NCBI GenBank assembly: GCA_002238645.1
Contig: MPMT01000036.1
Span: 1 to 49,036, forward strand
DNA from: Alphaproteobacteria bacterium bin52
GTDB taxonomy: Bacteria; Pseudomonadota; Alphaproteobacteria; Thalassobaculales; Thalassobaculaceae
Direction: 5' to 3'
Length of the DNA: 49,036 bases
This document shows positions 35,909 to 44,716 of this stretch, in pieces; the stretch's first letter is position 1, and each line of letters opens with the position of its first letter. The translations under genes and the position numbers were made by a program. Under the pieces are notes generated by a model that was not told the origin of the DNA, did not search any database, and was given only the letters and a program-made list of their open reading frames with translations.

Positions 35909-37285
35909 ATGACACAAAAAGGTAAAAAGTGGATAATCTCCGTCTTCTTCCTTGTCGTTACGTTGATATTTTCCTTACAGTACCACTACCGTGTTCCGTA
36001 TCTGGATCACTGGGATACCATTACGTTGTACGCCAGCCTGAAAAACGGAACTTTCGTTCTAGGCGATTTGTTCTTGTTGCACGGTCCTCACTGGCATGCG
36101 TCTGGATACGCTGTTCTGCTCGCTCTTGCCGAGGTTACGGCCATGGAGCATTGGGCGGAAAGTCTGGCGAGCGTTGTTTTTGCCGCCTTGGGCTTTCTAG
36201 CACTGGCCCGCATGCTTGATCGTTGTATTGGTCAAACTGATTTGCGGCAATCCACACTGTGGATATACGGCATTTCTGCATTCTTGTACTTTTCACTGGA
36301 TCAAGCAGCAAACTGGCTCTGGGGCTGGCAGGTAGCTGTTTTCATCAGCAACGCCGGTGCGCTGTGGGCCATCGAAAGGTTGACAAAGGGTGTGCCTACA
36401 CTGCTGAATACAACATTGGCTGCGGTCGCGACCGCGATTTCCGTGTATGGATTTGGTACGGCTTGGACATTGATTCCGATCGGGTTTGCTCTTCTAATTC
36501 TGTTTGGTGCGTATCGGTCCAGAGAAGGAATTTATTCCCTTGCACTCTGGTCTGCTCTGTCAGCACTCTTATTGTTTCATTTTTTCTCAGCTTTTGCGAA
36601 CGAGAAGTCGGTGTATATCGACCAGGTTCCTATTACCCTTGATTTTCTTGACGTAACAACTTACATTGGCCTTACGCACTTCGCCGTTAATTTCATTGCG
36701 TCTCCGCTAATTGGCAATACCATGCGGGACGTTCACATAACAGTTCCGGTAACACTGATTGGTTTGGGCATCTTGATTTGGTCAGTCCGGGCATTGAACA
36801 AAGATAGGAAAACGAGCGTTTTGCTCAACCTTTCTCCCTTTCTGTCTCTCGCGATCTTTGCTCTCGGATCGGGATTGTTGACAGCTTTGGGCCGTTGGGA
36901 AGAGTTTGGTGCCAATCAGGCGTTTGTCGATCGCCATGTCACTTTTGGGCAATTTTTCTGGATTGCAGTGTTTGTGTTGGGGGTACTCGCGCTTGTCAAA
37001 CGTGGCGCGATACCGGAGAAACGTTCTTTGGTTGTGTTCGGATTATGGTTGTTGTTTGTGCTCAAGATCACCAATATACCCGGAGACGTGCGAGAACATG
37101 TCGAGCGTTCAATCCACATTAAGGAAGTTGCAAGAATCTTGTCGGAAGACTATCCAGACGTTAAACCTACCGAGTACAGTCGTCTGTACCATCTGCCGCA
37201 AAAGGCGTCAGTTGAACAAAACCTCAAGACAATGTGGACTCACAAGGTCGGCGTGTTTGCCCAAAACCGGGAAAAGCGGCAGTAG
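35909..37285 (+). CDS. Polytopic GT-C-like membrane protein, candidate GtrC-type O-antigen glycosyltransferase
   Basis: 458 residues with about ten to eleven membrane helices. The first periplasmic loop holds VPYLDHWDTITLY, with acidic residues where GT-C glycosyltransferases carry their catalytic aspartate. A soluble tail occupies the last 60 residues. GtrC proteins are poorly conserved serotype-specific transferases that move glucose from bactoprenol onto O-antigen in the periplasm; position downstream of gtrB-gtrA supports this. The ATG at 35909 has GGAG about 10 bases upstream. The gene is AT-rich. It is separated from gtrA by 878 bases, so it probably has its own promoter. Confidence 0.6.
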   Translation: MTQKGKKWIISVFFLVVTLIFSLQYHYRVPYLDHWDTITLYASLKNGTFVLGDLFLLHGPHWHASGYAVLLALAEVTAMEHWAESLASVVFAALGFLALARMLDRCIGQTDLRQSTLWIYGISAFLYFSLDQAANWLWGWQVAVFISNAGALWAIERLTKGVPTLLNTTLAAVATAISVYGFGTAWTLIPIGFALLILFGAYRSREGIYSLALWSALSALLLFHFFSAFANEKSVYIDQVPITLDFLDVTTYIGLTHFAVNFIASPLIGNTMRDVHITVPVTLIGLGILIWSVRALNKDRKTSVLLNLSPFLSLAIFALGSGLLTALGRWEEFGANQAFVDRHVTFGQFFWIAVFVLGVLALVKRGAIPEKRSLVVFGLWLLFVLKITNIPGDVREHVERSIHIKEVARILSEDYPDVKPTEYSRLYHLPQKASVEQNLKTMWTHKVGVFAQNREKRQ

Positions 37286-37926
37286 CTTCCCTCTTGCCCG
37301 GTGTCCGAAACCAAGAGCGCAGTCGGGAGTCCACCAGCGGCATCGGAGATGTCCTGGACCGGGTTCACGGTGTATCGCCGCGTAATCGTTTCGGCCTTGG
37401 CCTGTGGTGAGACGCCGGGTGCCAATCCCGGGGCATTTGCAACTCGGTGCTCTGCGGGTGTCGCGTTCGATTCCCGGTAGATCGGGTCTGCTCACACGCT
37501 GCCTGGATTGACCTCTCACAGGCCCGACTGCGGCATCCACGCGCGAAGCCGACGAGTTCTCACGCACATGGGTAACGAGTCGACGCAAGGTCTACGTGTC
37601 CGGGTACCAACCGGCCCGGGGTCGATGGTGAAGGGATGGGCCGGGTCAGCATTGCCCGGCGGACATTTGGGGAAGATGGCGCAGGAGGCTTGGACCGGAG
37701 GTGAGCCCATTTCGCAACACCGGTTCACGGGCTTCCCGGGAAGGGAGGCCAGGCTCGCCCTGACGCCCGGCAGCGTTCCGACCGGACCGGTCGAACGGGG
37801 TGATCAGGGACGGATGCCTCGTGACCGGCTCCCCACTTGTGCTAGCATCCGGACCAATGCGAGATTGAACCCGGATCGGACTGGCAGAGCCGGAGCTGTG
37901 CGGGAGAAGACGCCGGAGCAACCTGG
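37286..37926. other. 641-base gap upstream of clpS, no gene seen
   Basis: Base composition returns to GC-rich. Open frames on both strands give Arg/Gly/Pro-rich translations without family resemblance. The last 100 bases should hold the clpS promoter; TAGCAT near 37851-37856 is a possible -10, but no convincing -35 is seen. Confidence 0.35.
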
Positions 37927-38250
37927 ATGTCCAATAATCATCAGAATGGGAACGGGCCGGACACCAGGGTGGTGGTCCGCACCCGGGTCAAGACCAAGAA
38001 ACCCTCGATGTACAAGGTCATCATGCTCAACGACGACTACACGCCGATGGAGTTCGTCGTCGAAGTCCTGCAGAGGTTCTTTTCCAAGAGCCGCGACGAG
38101 GCCACGCAGATCATGCTCCATGTGCACAGGCGCGGGGTCGGGGTCTGTGGCGTGTATACCTTCGATGTGGCAAAGTCCAAGGCGAACGAAGTGGTCGCCT
38201 TCGCCCGTCACCACGAGCACCCTCTTCAATGCGAGGTGGAAAAGGCCTGA
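37927..38250 (+). CDS. clpS: ATP-dependent Clp protease adaptor ClpS
   Basis: 107 residues. The N-end-rule pocket motif [16 protein letters not shown] and the histidine in [20 protein letters not shown] are conserved, as is the C-terminal HPLQC. The first 25 residues are the flexible arm that contacts ClpA. ClpS delivers proteins with N-degron residues to ClpAP. Its end lies 5 bases before the clpA start, the usual alphaproteobacterial pair. Confidence 0.96.
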   Translation: MSNNHQNGNGPDTRVVVRTRVKTKKPSMYKVIMLNDDYTPMEFVVEVLQRFFSKSRDEATQIMLHVHRRGVGVCGVYTFDVAKSKANEVVAFARHHEHPLQCEVEKA

Positions 38251-38255
38251 ACGCC

Positions 38256-40538
38256 ATGCTCTCGAAGAACCTCGAAGTCGGCCTGCACAAGGCCCTCGAC
38301 CTGGCAAACGAACGCAAGCACGAGTACGCGACGCTCGAGCATCTTCTCTATGCGCTGACGGACGACCAGGACGCGGTGGCGGTCATGCGCGGCTGCGGGG
38401 TCGACATCGACCGGTTGCGCTCTGACCTCCTGCGATTCCTCGACAGCGAACTCGGCTTCCTCGTCCGCGACCCGCACGAGGAGGCGCGGCCGACCACCGG
38501 CTTCCAGCGGGTGATCCAGCGCGCCGTGGTCCATGTCCAGAGTTCCGGGCGCGCCGAGGTCACCGGTGCGAACGTGCTGGTGGCCCTGTTCTCCGAGCGC
38601 GAGAGCCATGCGGTCTACTTCCTGCTGGAACAGGAAATGTCGCGGCTCGACGCGACCCAGTACGTCTCGCACGGTATTGCCAAGGTCCCCGGACACTCGC
38701 AGACCCGCCGCGTCGAGGGGGCGGACGAGGACGCCAAGGCCGACGATGTGGTCAAGAGCGGAAACGAGGCCCTCGACGCCTACTGTGTCAACCTGAACGC
38801 CAAGGCGCGCGACGGCCGAATCGACCCGCTGATCGGACGCGAGCTCGAGATCGAGCGTACGATCCAGATCCTGTGCCGGCGCACCAAGAACAACCCGCTG
38901 TATGTCGGCGAACCGGGGGTGGGCAAGACCGCGATCGCCGAGGGCCTCGCCCGGCAGATCGTCGACGGGTCGGTTCCGAACGTGCTGTCCGAGTCCGAGA
39001 TCTTCGCGCTCGACATGGGCTCTCTGCTGGCCGGCACCCGTTATCGCGGCGATTTCGAAGAACGGCTGAAGGCGGTGATTTCCGAACTGGAGCGCACACC
39101 GGGAGCGGTGCTGTTCATTGACGAGATCCATACCGTGATCGGCGCGGGCGCGACGTCGGGCGGCGCCATGGATGCCTCGAACCTCCTGAAGCCGGCCCTG
39201 CAGTCAGGCACGCTGAAGTGCATCGGGTCGACGACCTACAAGGAATACCGAAACCACTTCGAGAAGGATCGGGCGCTGGTCCGCCGGTTCCAGAAGATCG
39301 ACGTCAATGAACCGTCGGTCGCGGATGCCGTGAAGATCCTCAAAGGGCTCAAGCCCTACTACGAGGACCACCACAAGGTGCGGTACACGGCGGCCGCGAT
39401 CAAGACGGCGGTCGATCTCTCGGCGCGGTACATCGGTGACAGGAAACTGCCCGACAAGGCGATCGACGTGATCGACGAGGTGGGTGCGGCGCAGATGTTG
39501 CGGCCCGAATCACGCCGCCGGAAGGTGATCGGCGTGAAGGAGGTCGAGGCCATCGTGGCCAAGATTGCCCGCATGCCGCCAAAGAGCGTTTCGACCGACG
39601 ACCGCACGGTGCTGCAGAACCTGGAACGCGACCTCAAGCGCGTGGTGTTCGGCCAGGACCAGGCAGTCGGGGCGCTGGCCAGCGCCATCAAGCTGTCGCG
39701 GGCCGGGCTGCGCGAGATCGAAAAGCCGATCGGCAACTACCTGTTCTCGGGCCCCACCGGGGTGGGAAAGACCGAGGTCGCCCGGCAACTGGCCGCGGTG
39801 CTCGGTGTGCCGCTCACCCGCTTCGACATGTCGGAGTACATGGAACGGCACAGCGTGTCGCGCCTGATCGGGGCGCCTCCGGGCTACGTCGGGTTCGACC
39901 AGGGCGGACTGCTGACCGACGCGGTCGACCAGAAACCCCACAGCGTGTTGCTGCTCGACGAGATCGAGAAGGCGCACCCGGACCTGTTCAACATCCTGCT
40001 GCAGATCATGGACCACGGCTCGCTGACCGATCACAACGGCAAGGCGGTCGACTTCCGCAACGTGATCCTGATCATGACCACCAACGCCGGGGCATCCGAC
40101 CTGGCCAGGGAAGCGATCGGCTTCATGCGCTCCGAGCGCGAGGGCGACGACCTCGAGGCGATCAACCGGATGTTCACGCCGGAGTTCCGCAATCGCCTGG
40201 ATGCCATCATCCGGTTCTCGGGCCTCGGCCCGGACATCATCCGCCGCGTGGTCGAGAAGTTCATCATGCAACTCGAGGTCCAGCTCGAGGATCGCGGTGT
40301 GACCATCGAGGTCTCGGAGGAGGCGCTCGCCTGGCTCGGCGAGAAGGGCTACGACCGGAACTACGGTGCGCGTCCGCTGGCCCGTGTGATCCAGGAACAC
40401 GTCAAGAGGCCGCTGGCCGAGGAACTGCTGTTCGGGGTCCTCGCCAAGGGCGGCCTGGTCCGGATCGAACTTGCCGACGGGGCTCTCACCTTCGACTGTT
40501 CCCCGTCCGCTTCCGCGAAGAAGCCGGACCCGTCCTGA
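38256..40538 (+). CDS. clpA: ATP-dependent Clp protease ATP-binding subunit ClpA
   Basis: 760 residues. The N-domain (residues 1-140) binds ClpS. AAA-1 has Walker A GEPGVGKTAIAEGLA (about 218) and Walker B LFIDEIHTVIG. AAA-2 has GPTGVGKTEVARQLA (about 498) and LLLDEIEKAHPD. The IGF tripeptide in AIGFMRSER, before MFTPEFRNRLD, is the loop that docks on ClpP. With ClpP it unfolds and degrades N-end-rule and SsrA-tagged substrates. I start at the ATG giving MLSKNLEVGLHKAL; an ATG nine codons earlier lies inside clpS. A strong terminator follows 5 bases after the stop. Confidence 0.96.
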   Translation: MLSKNLEVGLHKALDLANERKHEYATLEHLLYALTDDQDAVAVMRGCGVDIDRLRSDLLRFLDSELGFLVRDPHEEARPTTGFQRVIQRAVVHVQSSGRAEVTGANVLVALFSERESHAVYFLLEQEMSRLDATQYVSHGIAKVPGHSQTRRVEGADEDAKADDVVKSGNEALDAYCVNLNAKARDGRIDPLIGRELEIERTIQILCRRTKNNPLYVGEPGVGKTAIAEGLARQIVDGSVPNVLSESEIFALDMGSLLAGTRYRGDFEERLKAVISELERTPGAVLFIDEIHTVIGAGATSGGAMDASNLLKPALQSGTLKCIGSTTYKEYRNHFEKDRALVRRFQKIDVNEPSVADAVKILKGLKPYYEDHHKVRYTAAAIKTAVDLSARYIGDRKLPDKAIDVIDEVGAAQMLRPESRRRKVIGVKEVEAIVAKIARMPPKSVSTDDRTVLQNLERDLKRVVFGQDQAVGALASAIKLSRAGLREIEKPIGNYLFSGPTGVGKTEVARQLAAVLGVPLTRFDMSEYMERHSVSRLIGAPPGYVGFDQGGLLTDAVDQKPHSVLLLDEIEKAHPDLFNILLQIMDHGSLTDHNGKAVDFRNVILIMTTNAGASDLAREAIGFMRSEREGDDLEAINRMFTPEFRNRLDAIIRFSGLGPDIIRRVVEKFIMQLEVQLEDRGVTIEVSEEALAWLGEKGYDRNYGARPLARVIQEHVKRPLAEELLFGVLAKGGLVRIELADGALTFDCSPSASAKKPDPS

Positions 40539-40543
40539 ATGCA

Positions 40544-40575
40544 CGAAACCCGCTCCGGTGACGGAGCGGGTTTCG
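40544..40575 (+). terminator. Strong hairpin terminator after clpA
   Basis: CGAAACCCGCTCCG (40544-40557) and CGGAGCGGGTTTCG (40562-40575) form a perfect 14-bp stem with a GTGA loop, starting 5 bases after the clpA stop. The AAA/TTT edges of the stem allow it to work in both directions, so it can also end transcription from the HTH gene on the minus strand. Confidence 0.85.
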
Positions 40576-40601
40576 CTGATGATGTGCTGCCGTGCATGTG
40601 C

Positions 40602-40787
40602 TTACGCGGCGGCCCGGTGCTCCTTGCCGTTCAGGGCCAGGGCCAGCCGGTCCGGATCGACCCGCCAGGCATCTCCAACCCTGTTTGCGACGTCGGTGTC
40701 GAAGGCGATGCAGCTCATCACCTCCTGCACCTCAACCCCGGCCATCTCGGCCGCTTCGCGCACGGTCAGGCAATAGGCGTCATGCAT
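40602..40787 (-). CDS. Small helix-turn-helix DNA-binding protein (excisionase/MerR-like)
   Basis: 61 residues. LTVREAAEMAGVEVQEV near the N-terminus is a winged-helix/MerR-type HTH of the sort found in excisionases, and WRVDPDRLALAL forms the wing and following helix. The ATG at 40787 has GGAGG 7 bases upstream, a clear start; an earlier ATG at 40808 lacks one. It is convergent with clpA. A perfect palindrome AAGTGAC-TTCG-GTCACTT lies 46 bases upstream and may be its own operator. Function unknown; it could regulate neighbours or be an orphan. Confidence 0.65.
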   Translation of the reverse strand: MHDAYCLTVREAAEMAGVEVQEVMSCIAFDTDVANRVGDAWRVDPDRLALALNGKEHRAAA

Positions 40788-40832
40788 GTGCCTGCCTCCA
40801 TTGACCACTTTGTGCGAGATTTGTCAGTTCTC

Positions 40833-40850
40833 AAGTGACTTCGGTCACTT
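40833..40850. promoter_or_regulatory. Perfect palindrome upstream of the small HTH gene
   Basis: AAGTGAC and GTCACTT are exact reverse complements separated by TTCG. In DNA it would make an 18-base operator; in RNA a 7-bp stem with a stable UUCG loop. It lies about 46 bases upstream of the HTH start. Confidence 0.65.
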
Positions 40851-40996
40851 CGATGCCGCGCACGGTACAGGTGCGGGCCGGGGCACTCAACCCGGATTTT
40901 GCAGTGCAACAAGAATTTTCGAGGCACGGAACCGAAATTCGGGGCCTGTTACCGAAGTGCAACACAAGGGGTCCAGCAATCACGACGTGGCGGCGC

Positions 40997-42163
40997 TCAG
41001 TTCTCCCGCCGGAACGGTGACGCCTCCTCGATGTGGCGTTTCTCCAGTTCCATGTGCCGGCGCTCGCGGGCCAGGAACCCGGCCACCGCGTCACGCAGCC
41101 CCTCGTGCACGACGTAGTGGTTGCTGTAGGTGAAGCTGGGCAGGTAGCCGCGCTGGATCTTGTGGGGCCCCTGGGCGCCCGCCTCGACCCGGGAGAGCCC
41201 TCGCTGGATCGCGAACTCGATCGCCTGATAGTAGCAGGCCTCGAAGTGCAGGAACCTGAAGTCGGCAATGCAGCCCCAGTTCCGGCCATACAGGGCGTCG
41301 GTCCCGATCAGGTTTAGCGCGCCGGCCACGGCCACTCCGTCGTATTCCGCGATCACCAGCAGGACCCGGTCGGCCATGCGTTCACCGAGCAGGGTGAAGA
41401 AGTCCCGGGTGAGATAGGCACCACCCCACTTGCGGTCCGTGGTGTCGATGTAGAACCGGTAGAATGCGTCCCAGTGCGCCGGCTCGATCGCCTCGCCGGT
41501 CAGCGCGCGAAGATCGACGCCCTGGGCCGCGACGCCCCTGCGTTCCTTGCGGATTGCCTTGCGCTTGCGCGAATTGAGCGCCGCCAGGAACTCGTCGAAA
41601 CTCTCGTAACCCGGGTTCTGCCAATGGTACTGCAGGTGACACCGGCGCAGGAACCCGACGTCGCCGAGGTGCTGCCACTCGGCACGGGGCGGAAAGTTCA
41701 GGTGCACCGAGGAGACATCGAGCGCGTGGGTCGCGCTGACCAGGCCGCCGGCGAGCACGTTGGCAACCCCGGTCCGCTCGAGACCCGGCCGGACCAGGAG
41801 CTTGGGAGCGGTCACGGGGGTGAAGGGAATCGCCGAGAGCAGCTTGGGGTAGTAGGTGCCGCCCGCCCTCTCGAAGGCGTCCGCCCAGCCCCAGTCGAAG
41901 ACATACTCGCCGTAGGAATGTCCCTTCAGGTACAGCGGAACGCAGCCGATGACCCGGCCGTCGGCGTCCTCGTGAACCAGGTGGCGCGGCAACCAGCCGG
42001 TGCGCGGGCATACCGAACCCGATTCTTCCAGCGCCGAGAGGAACCCGTGCGAAAGAAACGGGTTGCCCGTCCCGGCACAGGCGTCCCACTCGGCCGCATC
42101 GACCTCGTCGATGGACGCAATCATGCGGACTGAGAGCTCGGCCTCGTCACGGTCCACGGTCAT
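40997..42163 (-). CDS. FemAB-like/GNAT-fold acyltransferase (DUF482, PF04339 type)
   Basis: 388 residues. NPFLSHGFLSALEESGSV near the N-terminus, YVFDWGWADAFERAG and the C-terminal EAGAQGPHKIQRGYLP are the family hallmarks of peptidogalycan biosynthesis/recognition proteins, which have a double GNAT fold as in FemAB. The precise reaction is not established; an aminoacyl or acyl transfer is presumed. It follows ridA by 18 bases on the same strand, so both are probably in the ilvD-ridA transcript. Confidence 0.85.
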   Translation of the reverse strand: MTVDRDEAELSVRMIASIDEVDAAEWDACAGTGNPFLSHGFLSALEESGSVCPRTGWLPRHLVHEDADGRVIGCVPLYLKGHSYGEYVFDWGWADAFERAGGTYYPKLLSAIPFTPVTAPKLLVRPGLERTGVANVLAGGLVSATHALDVSSVHLNFPPRAEWQHLGDVGFLRRCHLQYHWQNPGYESFDEFLAALNSRKRKAIRKERRGVAAQGVDLRALTGEAIEPAHWDAFYRFYIDTTDRKWGGAYLTRDFFTLLGERMADRVLLVIAEYDGVAVAGALNLIGTDALYGRNWGCIADFRFLHFEACYYQAIEFAIQRGLSRVEAGAQGPHKIQRGYLPSFTYSNHYVVHEGLRDAVAGFLARERRHMELEKRHIEEASPFRREN

Positions 42164-42181
42164 GTCCGAGGCTCCGCGGCA

Positions 42182-42649
42182 TCAGGAGCGCTCGAAGATC
42201 GCCTCGACCTCCACCGCGACGCCGCGCGGAAGCGAACTCGCGCCGACGGCGAACCGCGAGTGCCGGCCGATTTCGCCGAACACGTCCACCATCAGGTTCG
42301 ACGCGCCGTTGACGACCTCGGGGTGCTCGGTGAAGTCCTCGACACAGTTGACGAAGCCGCCGAGCTTCACGACCCGGGCGATGCGGTCCAGGTCCCCGTC
42401 ACATGCTGCCTGTGCCTGCGCGATCAGATTGAGACCGCAGATCCGCGCGATCTCCGCGCCCCCGGCGGTGTCCATGTCGCGTCCGACCTTCCCCACTCCC
42501 TGGATGGCGCCGTCCACCAACGGGATCTGCCCCGAAACCAGGACGAGCGAGCCCGAGATCACGAACGGGACGTAGTTGGCCGCTGGCGCGGGCGCGGGCG
42601 GCAGGACGATGCCGAGTTCGGCAAGACGGGCATTGATCTTTCCGGCCAT
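42182..42649 (-). CDS. RidA family (YjgF/YER057c/UK114) enamine/imine deaminase-like protein
   Basis: 155 residues. VLVSGQIPL and the C-terminal region ASNLMVDVFGEIGRHSRFAVGASSLPRGVAVEVEAIF, quoted in part (RHSRFAVGASSLPRGVAVEV), match the longer RidA subgroup. The catalytic-type Arg of RidA is best sought in HSRFAVG. Classical RidA hydrolyses 2-aminoacrylate that would inhibit PLP enzymes such as IlvE. Being downstream of ilvD suggests protection of branched-chain amino-acid synthesis. The ATG at 42649 has GGAGAG upstream; a longer frame to 42721 adds non-homologous residues. Confidence 0.85.
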   Translation of the reverse strand: MAGKINARLAELGIVLPPAPAPAANYVPFVISGSLVLVSGQIPLVDGAIQGVGKVGRDMDTAGGAEIARICGLNLIAQAQAACDGDLDRIARVVKLGGFVNCVEDFTEHPEVVNGASNLMVDVFGEIGRHSRFAVGASSLPRGVAVEVEAIFERS

Positions 42650-42746
42650 GACAAGGCTCTCCGTTGCTGATGGCAGGCGGCGGAATGCGTCCACAGTCCA
42701 CACGCAGCCCGGGTGCGTCAAGCAGCCCGCCGGTGCGTCGCTATGC

Positions 42747-42875
42747 TCAGAGCCCGACCACGCTGCACAGCGTGACCCAGATCTGCTGGATCATGACCGC
42801 ATCACGGACCAGCGGGAGCGCGAGCAGGCCGGCGACGGCGAACACCGCCAGTCCGATCCACTCGGCCCGACCCAT
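42747..42875 (-). CDS. Small single-helix membrane protein, 42 residues
   Basis: Begins MGRAEWIGLAVFAVAGLLA, one clear transmembrane helix, and ends at CSVVGL. GGGGAG lies 8 bases upstream of the ATG. It sits between ilvD (31 bases upstream) and ridA (97 bases downstream) on the same strand. The hydrophobic pattern and the ribosome-binding site support a real gene; no family is known to me. It may be an accessory peptide of a membrane complex. Confidence 0.5.
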   Translation of the reverse strand: MGRAEWIGLAVFAVAGLLALPLVRDAVMIQQIWVTLCSVVGL

Positions 42876-42906
42876 CGGGCCGGCTCCCCGCCGGCCCGTC
42901 GCCGCC

Positions 42907-44625
42907 TCACAGGTCGACGTAGACGTGGGTCTCAGCGACGGCTCCCGGGTGGGTGACGGCGCCCTTCTCCGCCGATCCCACGGTCTGGGCGTACTTCCAG
43001 ATCGTGCCCGACTGGTACTCGTGCTCACGCGGCATCCACTCGGCGCGTCGCGCCGCGAGTTCCTCTTCGGTGAGATCGACATCGATGGTGCCGTTGACAG
43101 CATCGATGGTGATCGCATCGCCATCGCGCAACAGGCCGATCGGACCGCCCACCGCCGCCTCGGGACCGACATGTCCGACGCAGAACCCGCGGGTCGCGCC
43201 GGAAAACCGGCCATCGGTGATCAGCGCCACCGTGTCACCGACACCCTGCCCGTACAGCGCCGCGGTGGTGGCGAGCATCTCGCGCATGCCCGGCCCGCCC
43301 TTCGGCCCCTCGTACCGGATCACGAAGACGTCGCCGGCCTTGTAGCGGCGCTGCTCGACCGCCTCGAAGGCATCCTCCTCGCAGTCGAAGCACAGGGCCG
43401 AACCGGTGAACTTCAGCGTCTCCATCCCCGCGACCTTCACGATCGCGCCTTCCGGCGCCAGGTTTCCCCGCAGGCCGACGACGCCGCCGGTCGAGGTGAT
43501 CGGGTTGCTGGTGGGGTACACCACGTCCTGGTTGGTCGGGAACTCGACGTCGCGCAGGTTATCCTCGATGGTCCCGCCGGTCACCGTGATGCAGTCGCCG
43601 TGCAGGTATCCGCCGTCGAGCAGCGCCTTCATCAGCACCGGCACACCGCCGATCTCGAACATGTCCTTGGCGACGTAGCGTCCGCCCGGCTTCAGATCGG
43701 CGATGTACGGGGTCCGCTTGAAGATCTCGGCCACGTCATGCAGGTCAAAGGAGATGCCGCACTCGTGCGCGAGCGCCGGCAGGTGCAGCCCGGCATTGGT
43801 CGAACCGCCCGACGCCGCAACGACCACCGCCGCATTTTCGAACGCCTTGCGGGTGAGGATGTCACGGGGACGCAGGTTGTCCCTGATCAGCCGCATGACC
43901 GCCGCGCCCGAGGCGACCGCGTACTCGTCCCGGGTTTCGTACGGCGCCGGCGCGCCGGCCGAACCGGGCAGAGCCAGGCCGATGGCCTCGGAGACGCAGG
44001 CCATGGTGTTGGCGGTGAACTGGCCGCCGCATGCGCCGGCGCCCGGACACGCCACGCACTCGAGCTCGTGCAGGTCCTCGTCGCTCATCGCGCCGGTGGA
44101 ATGTGCACCCACCGCCTCGAACAGGCTCTGGATCGTCACGTCCTCGCCCCGGAATTTTCCGGGCAGGATCGATCCGCCGTACATGAAGACGGCCGGGGCA
44201 TTGAGACGCGCCATCGCCATCATCATTGCCGGCAGCGACTTGTCACAGCCCGCAAGCGTCACCAACCCGTCGTAGCAGTGCCCGCGCATGGTGAGTTCCA
44301 CCGAATCCGCGATCACCTCGCGGCTGACCAGCGACGACTTCATCCCCGCATGGCCCATCGCGATTCCGTCGGTCACGGTGATGGTCGTGAACTCGCGCGG
44401 CGTACCCTTCTCGCGCTTGACACCGATCTTGACCGCCTGCGCCTGGCGCGACAGTGCGATGTTGCACGGAGCCGCTTCGTTCCACGCCGTCGCAACGCCG
44501 ACCAGGGGCTGGTTGATCTCCTCTTCGGTCAACCCCATCGCGTAGAGGTAGGAGCGGTGCGGCGCGCGTTCCGGCCCCACGGTGACGTGGCGGCTCGGAA
44601 GTCTGGACTTGTCAAAGGCGGACAT
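42907..44625 (-). CDS. ilvD: Dihydroxy-acid dehydratase
   Basis: 572 residues. The cysteine motifs [12 protein letters not shown] and [16 protein letters not shown] that hold the Fe-S cluster, [13 protein letters not shown] and the C-terminal catalytic-serine motif [10 protein letters not shown] are all conserved. It converts 2,3-dihydroxy-3-methylbutanoate and -pentanoate to 2-oxoacids in valine and isoleucine synthesis. It lies 91 bases downstream of livG, a branched-chain amino acid transporter gene, and upstream of ridA. The grouping is functionally coherent. Confidence 0.95.
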   Translation of the reverse strand: MSAFDKSRLPSRHVTVGPERAPHRSYLYAMGLTEEEINQPLVGVATAWNEAAPCNIALSRQAQAVKIGVKREKGTPREFTTITVTDGIAMGHAGMKSSLVSREVIADSVELTMRGHCYDGLVTLAGCDKSLPAMMMAMARLNAPAVFMYGGSILPGKFRGEDVTIQSLFEAVGAHSTGAMSDEDLHELECVACPGAGACGGQFTANTMACVSEAIGLALPGSAGAPAPYETRDEYAVASGAAVMRLIRDNLRPRDILTRKAFENAAVVVAASGGSTNAGLHLPALAHECGISFDLHDVAEIFKRTPYIADLKPGGRYVAKDMFEIGGVPVLMKALLDGGYLHGDCITVTGGTIEDNLRDVEFPTNQDVVYPTSNPITSTGGVVGLRGNLAPEGAIVKVAGMETLKFTGSALCFDCEEDAFEAVEQRRYKAGDVFVIRYEGPKGGPGMREMLATTAALYGQGVGDTVALITDGRFSGATRGFCVGHVGPEAAVGGPIGLLRDGDAITIDAVNGTIDVDLTEEELAARRAEWMPREHEYQSGTIWKYAQTVGSAEKGAVTHPGAVAETHVYVDL

Positions 44626-44716
44626 GGCTCTCCCCGGTCAGATCCCGCATGGCAGTGCTGCGGTTTTGCCACGCACCCGCGTGCTTGGCAATCGGGGCCG
44701 GCCGCCGGCCGGGGCG

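Noticed and set aside
37286..37926. Possible small RNA or CRISPR-like repeats upstream of clpS
   Set aside because: No regular repeats or strong hairpins with a promoter and terminator were found on reading through.
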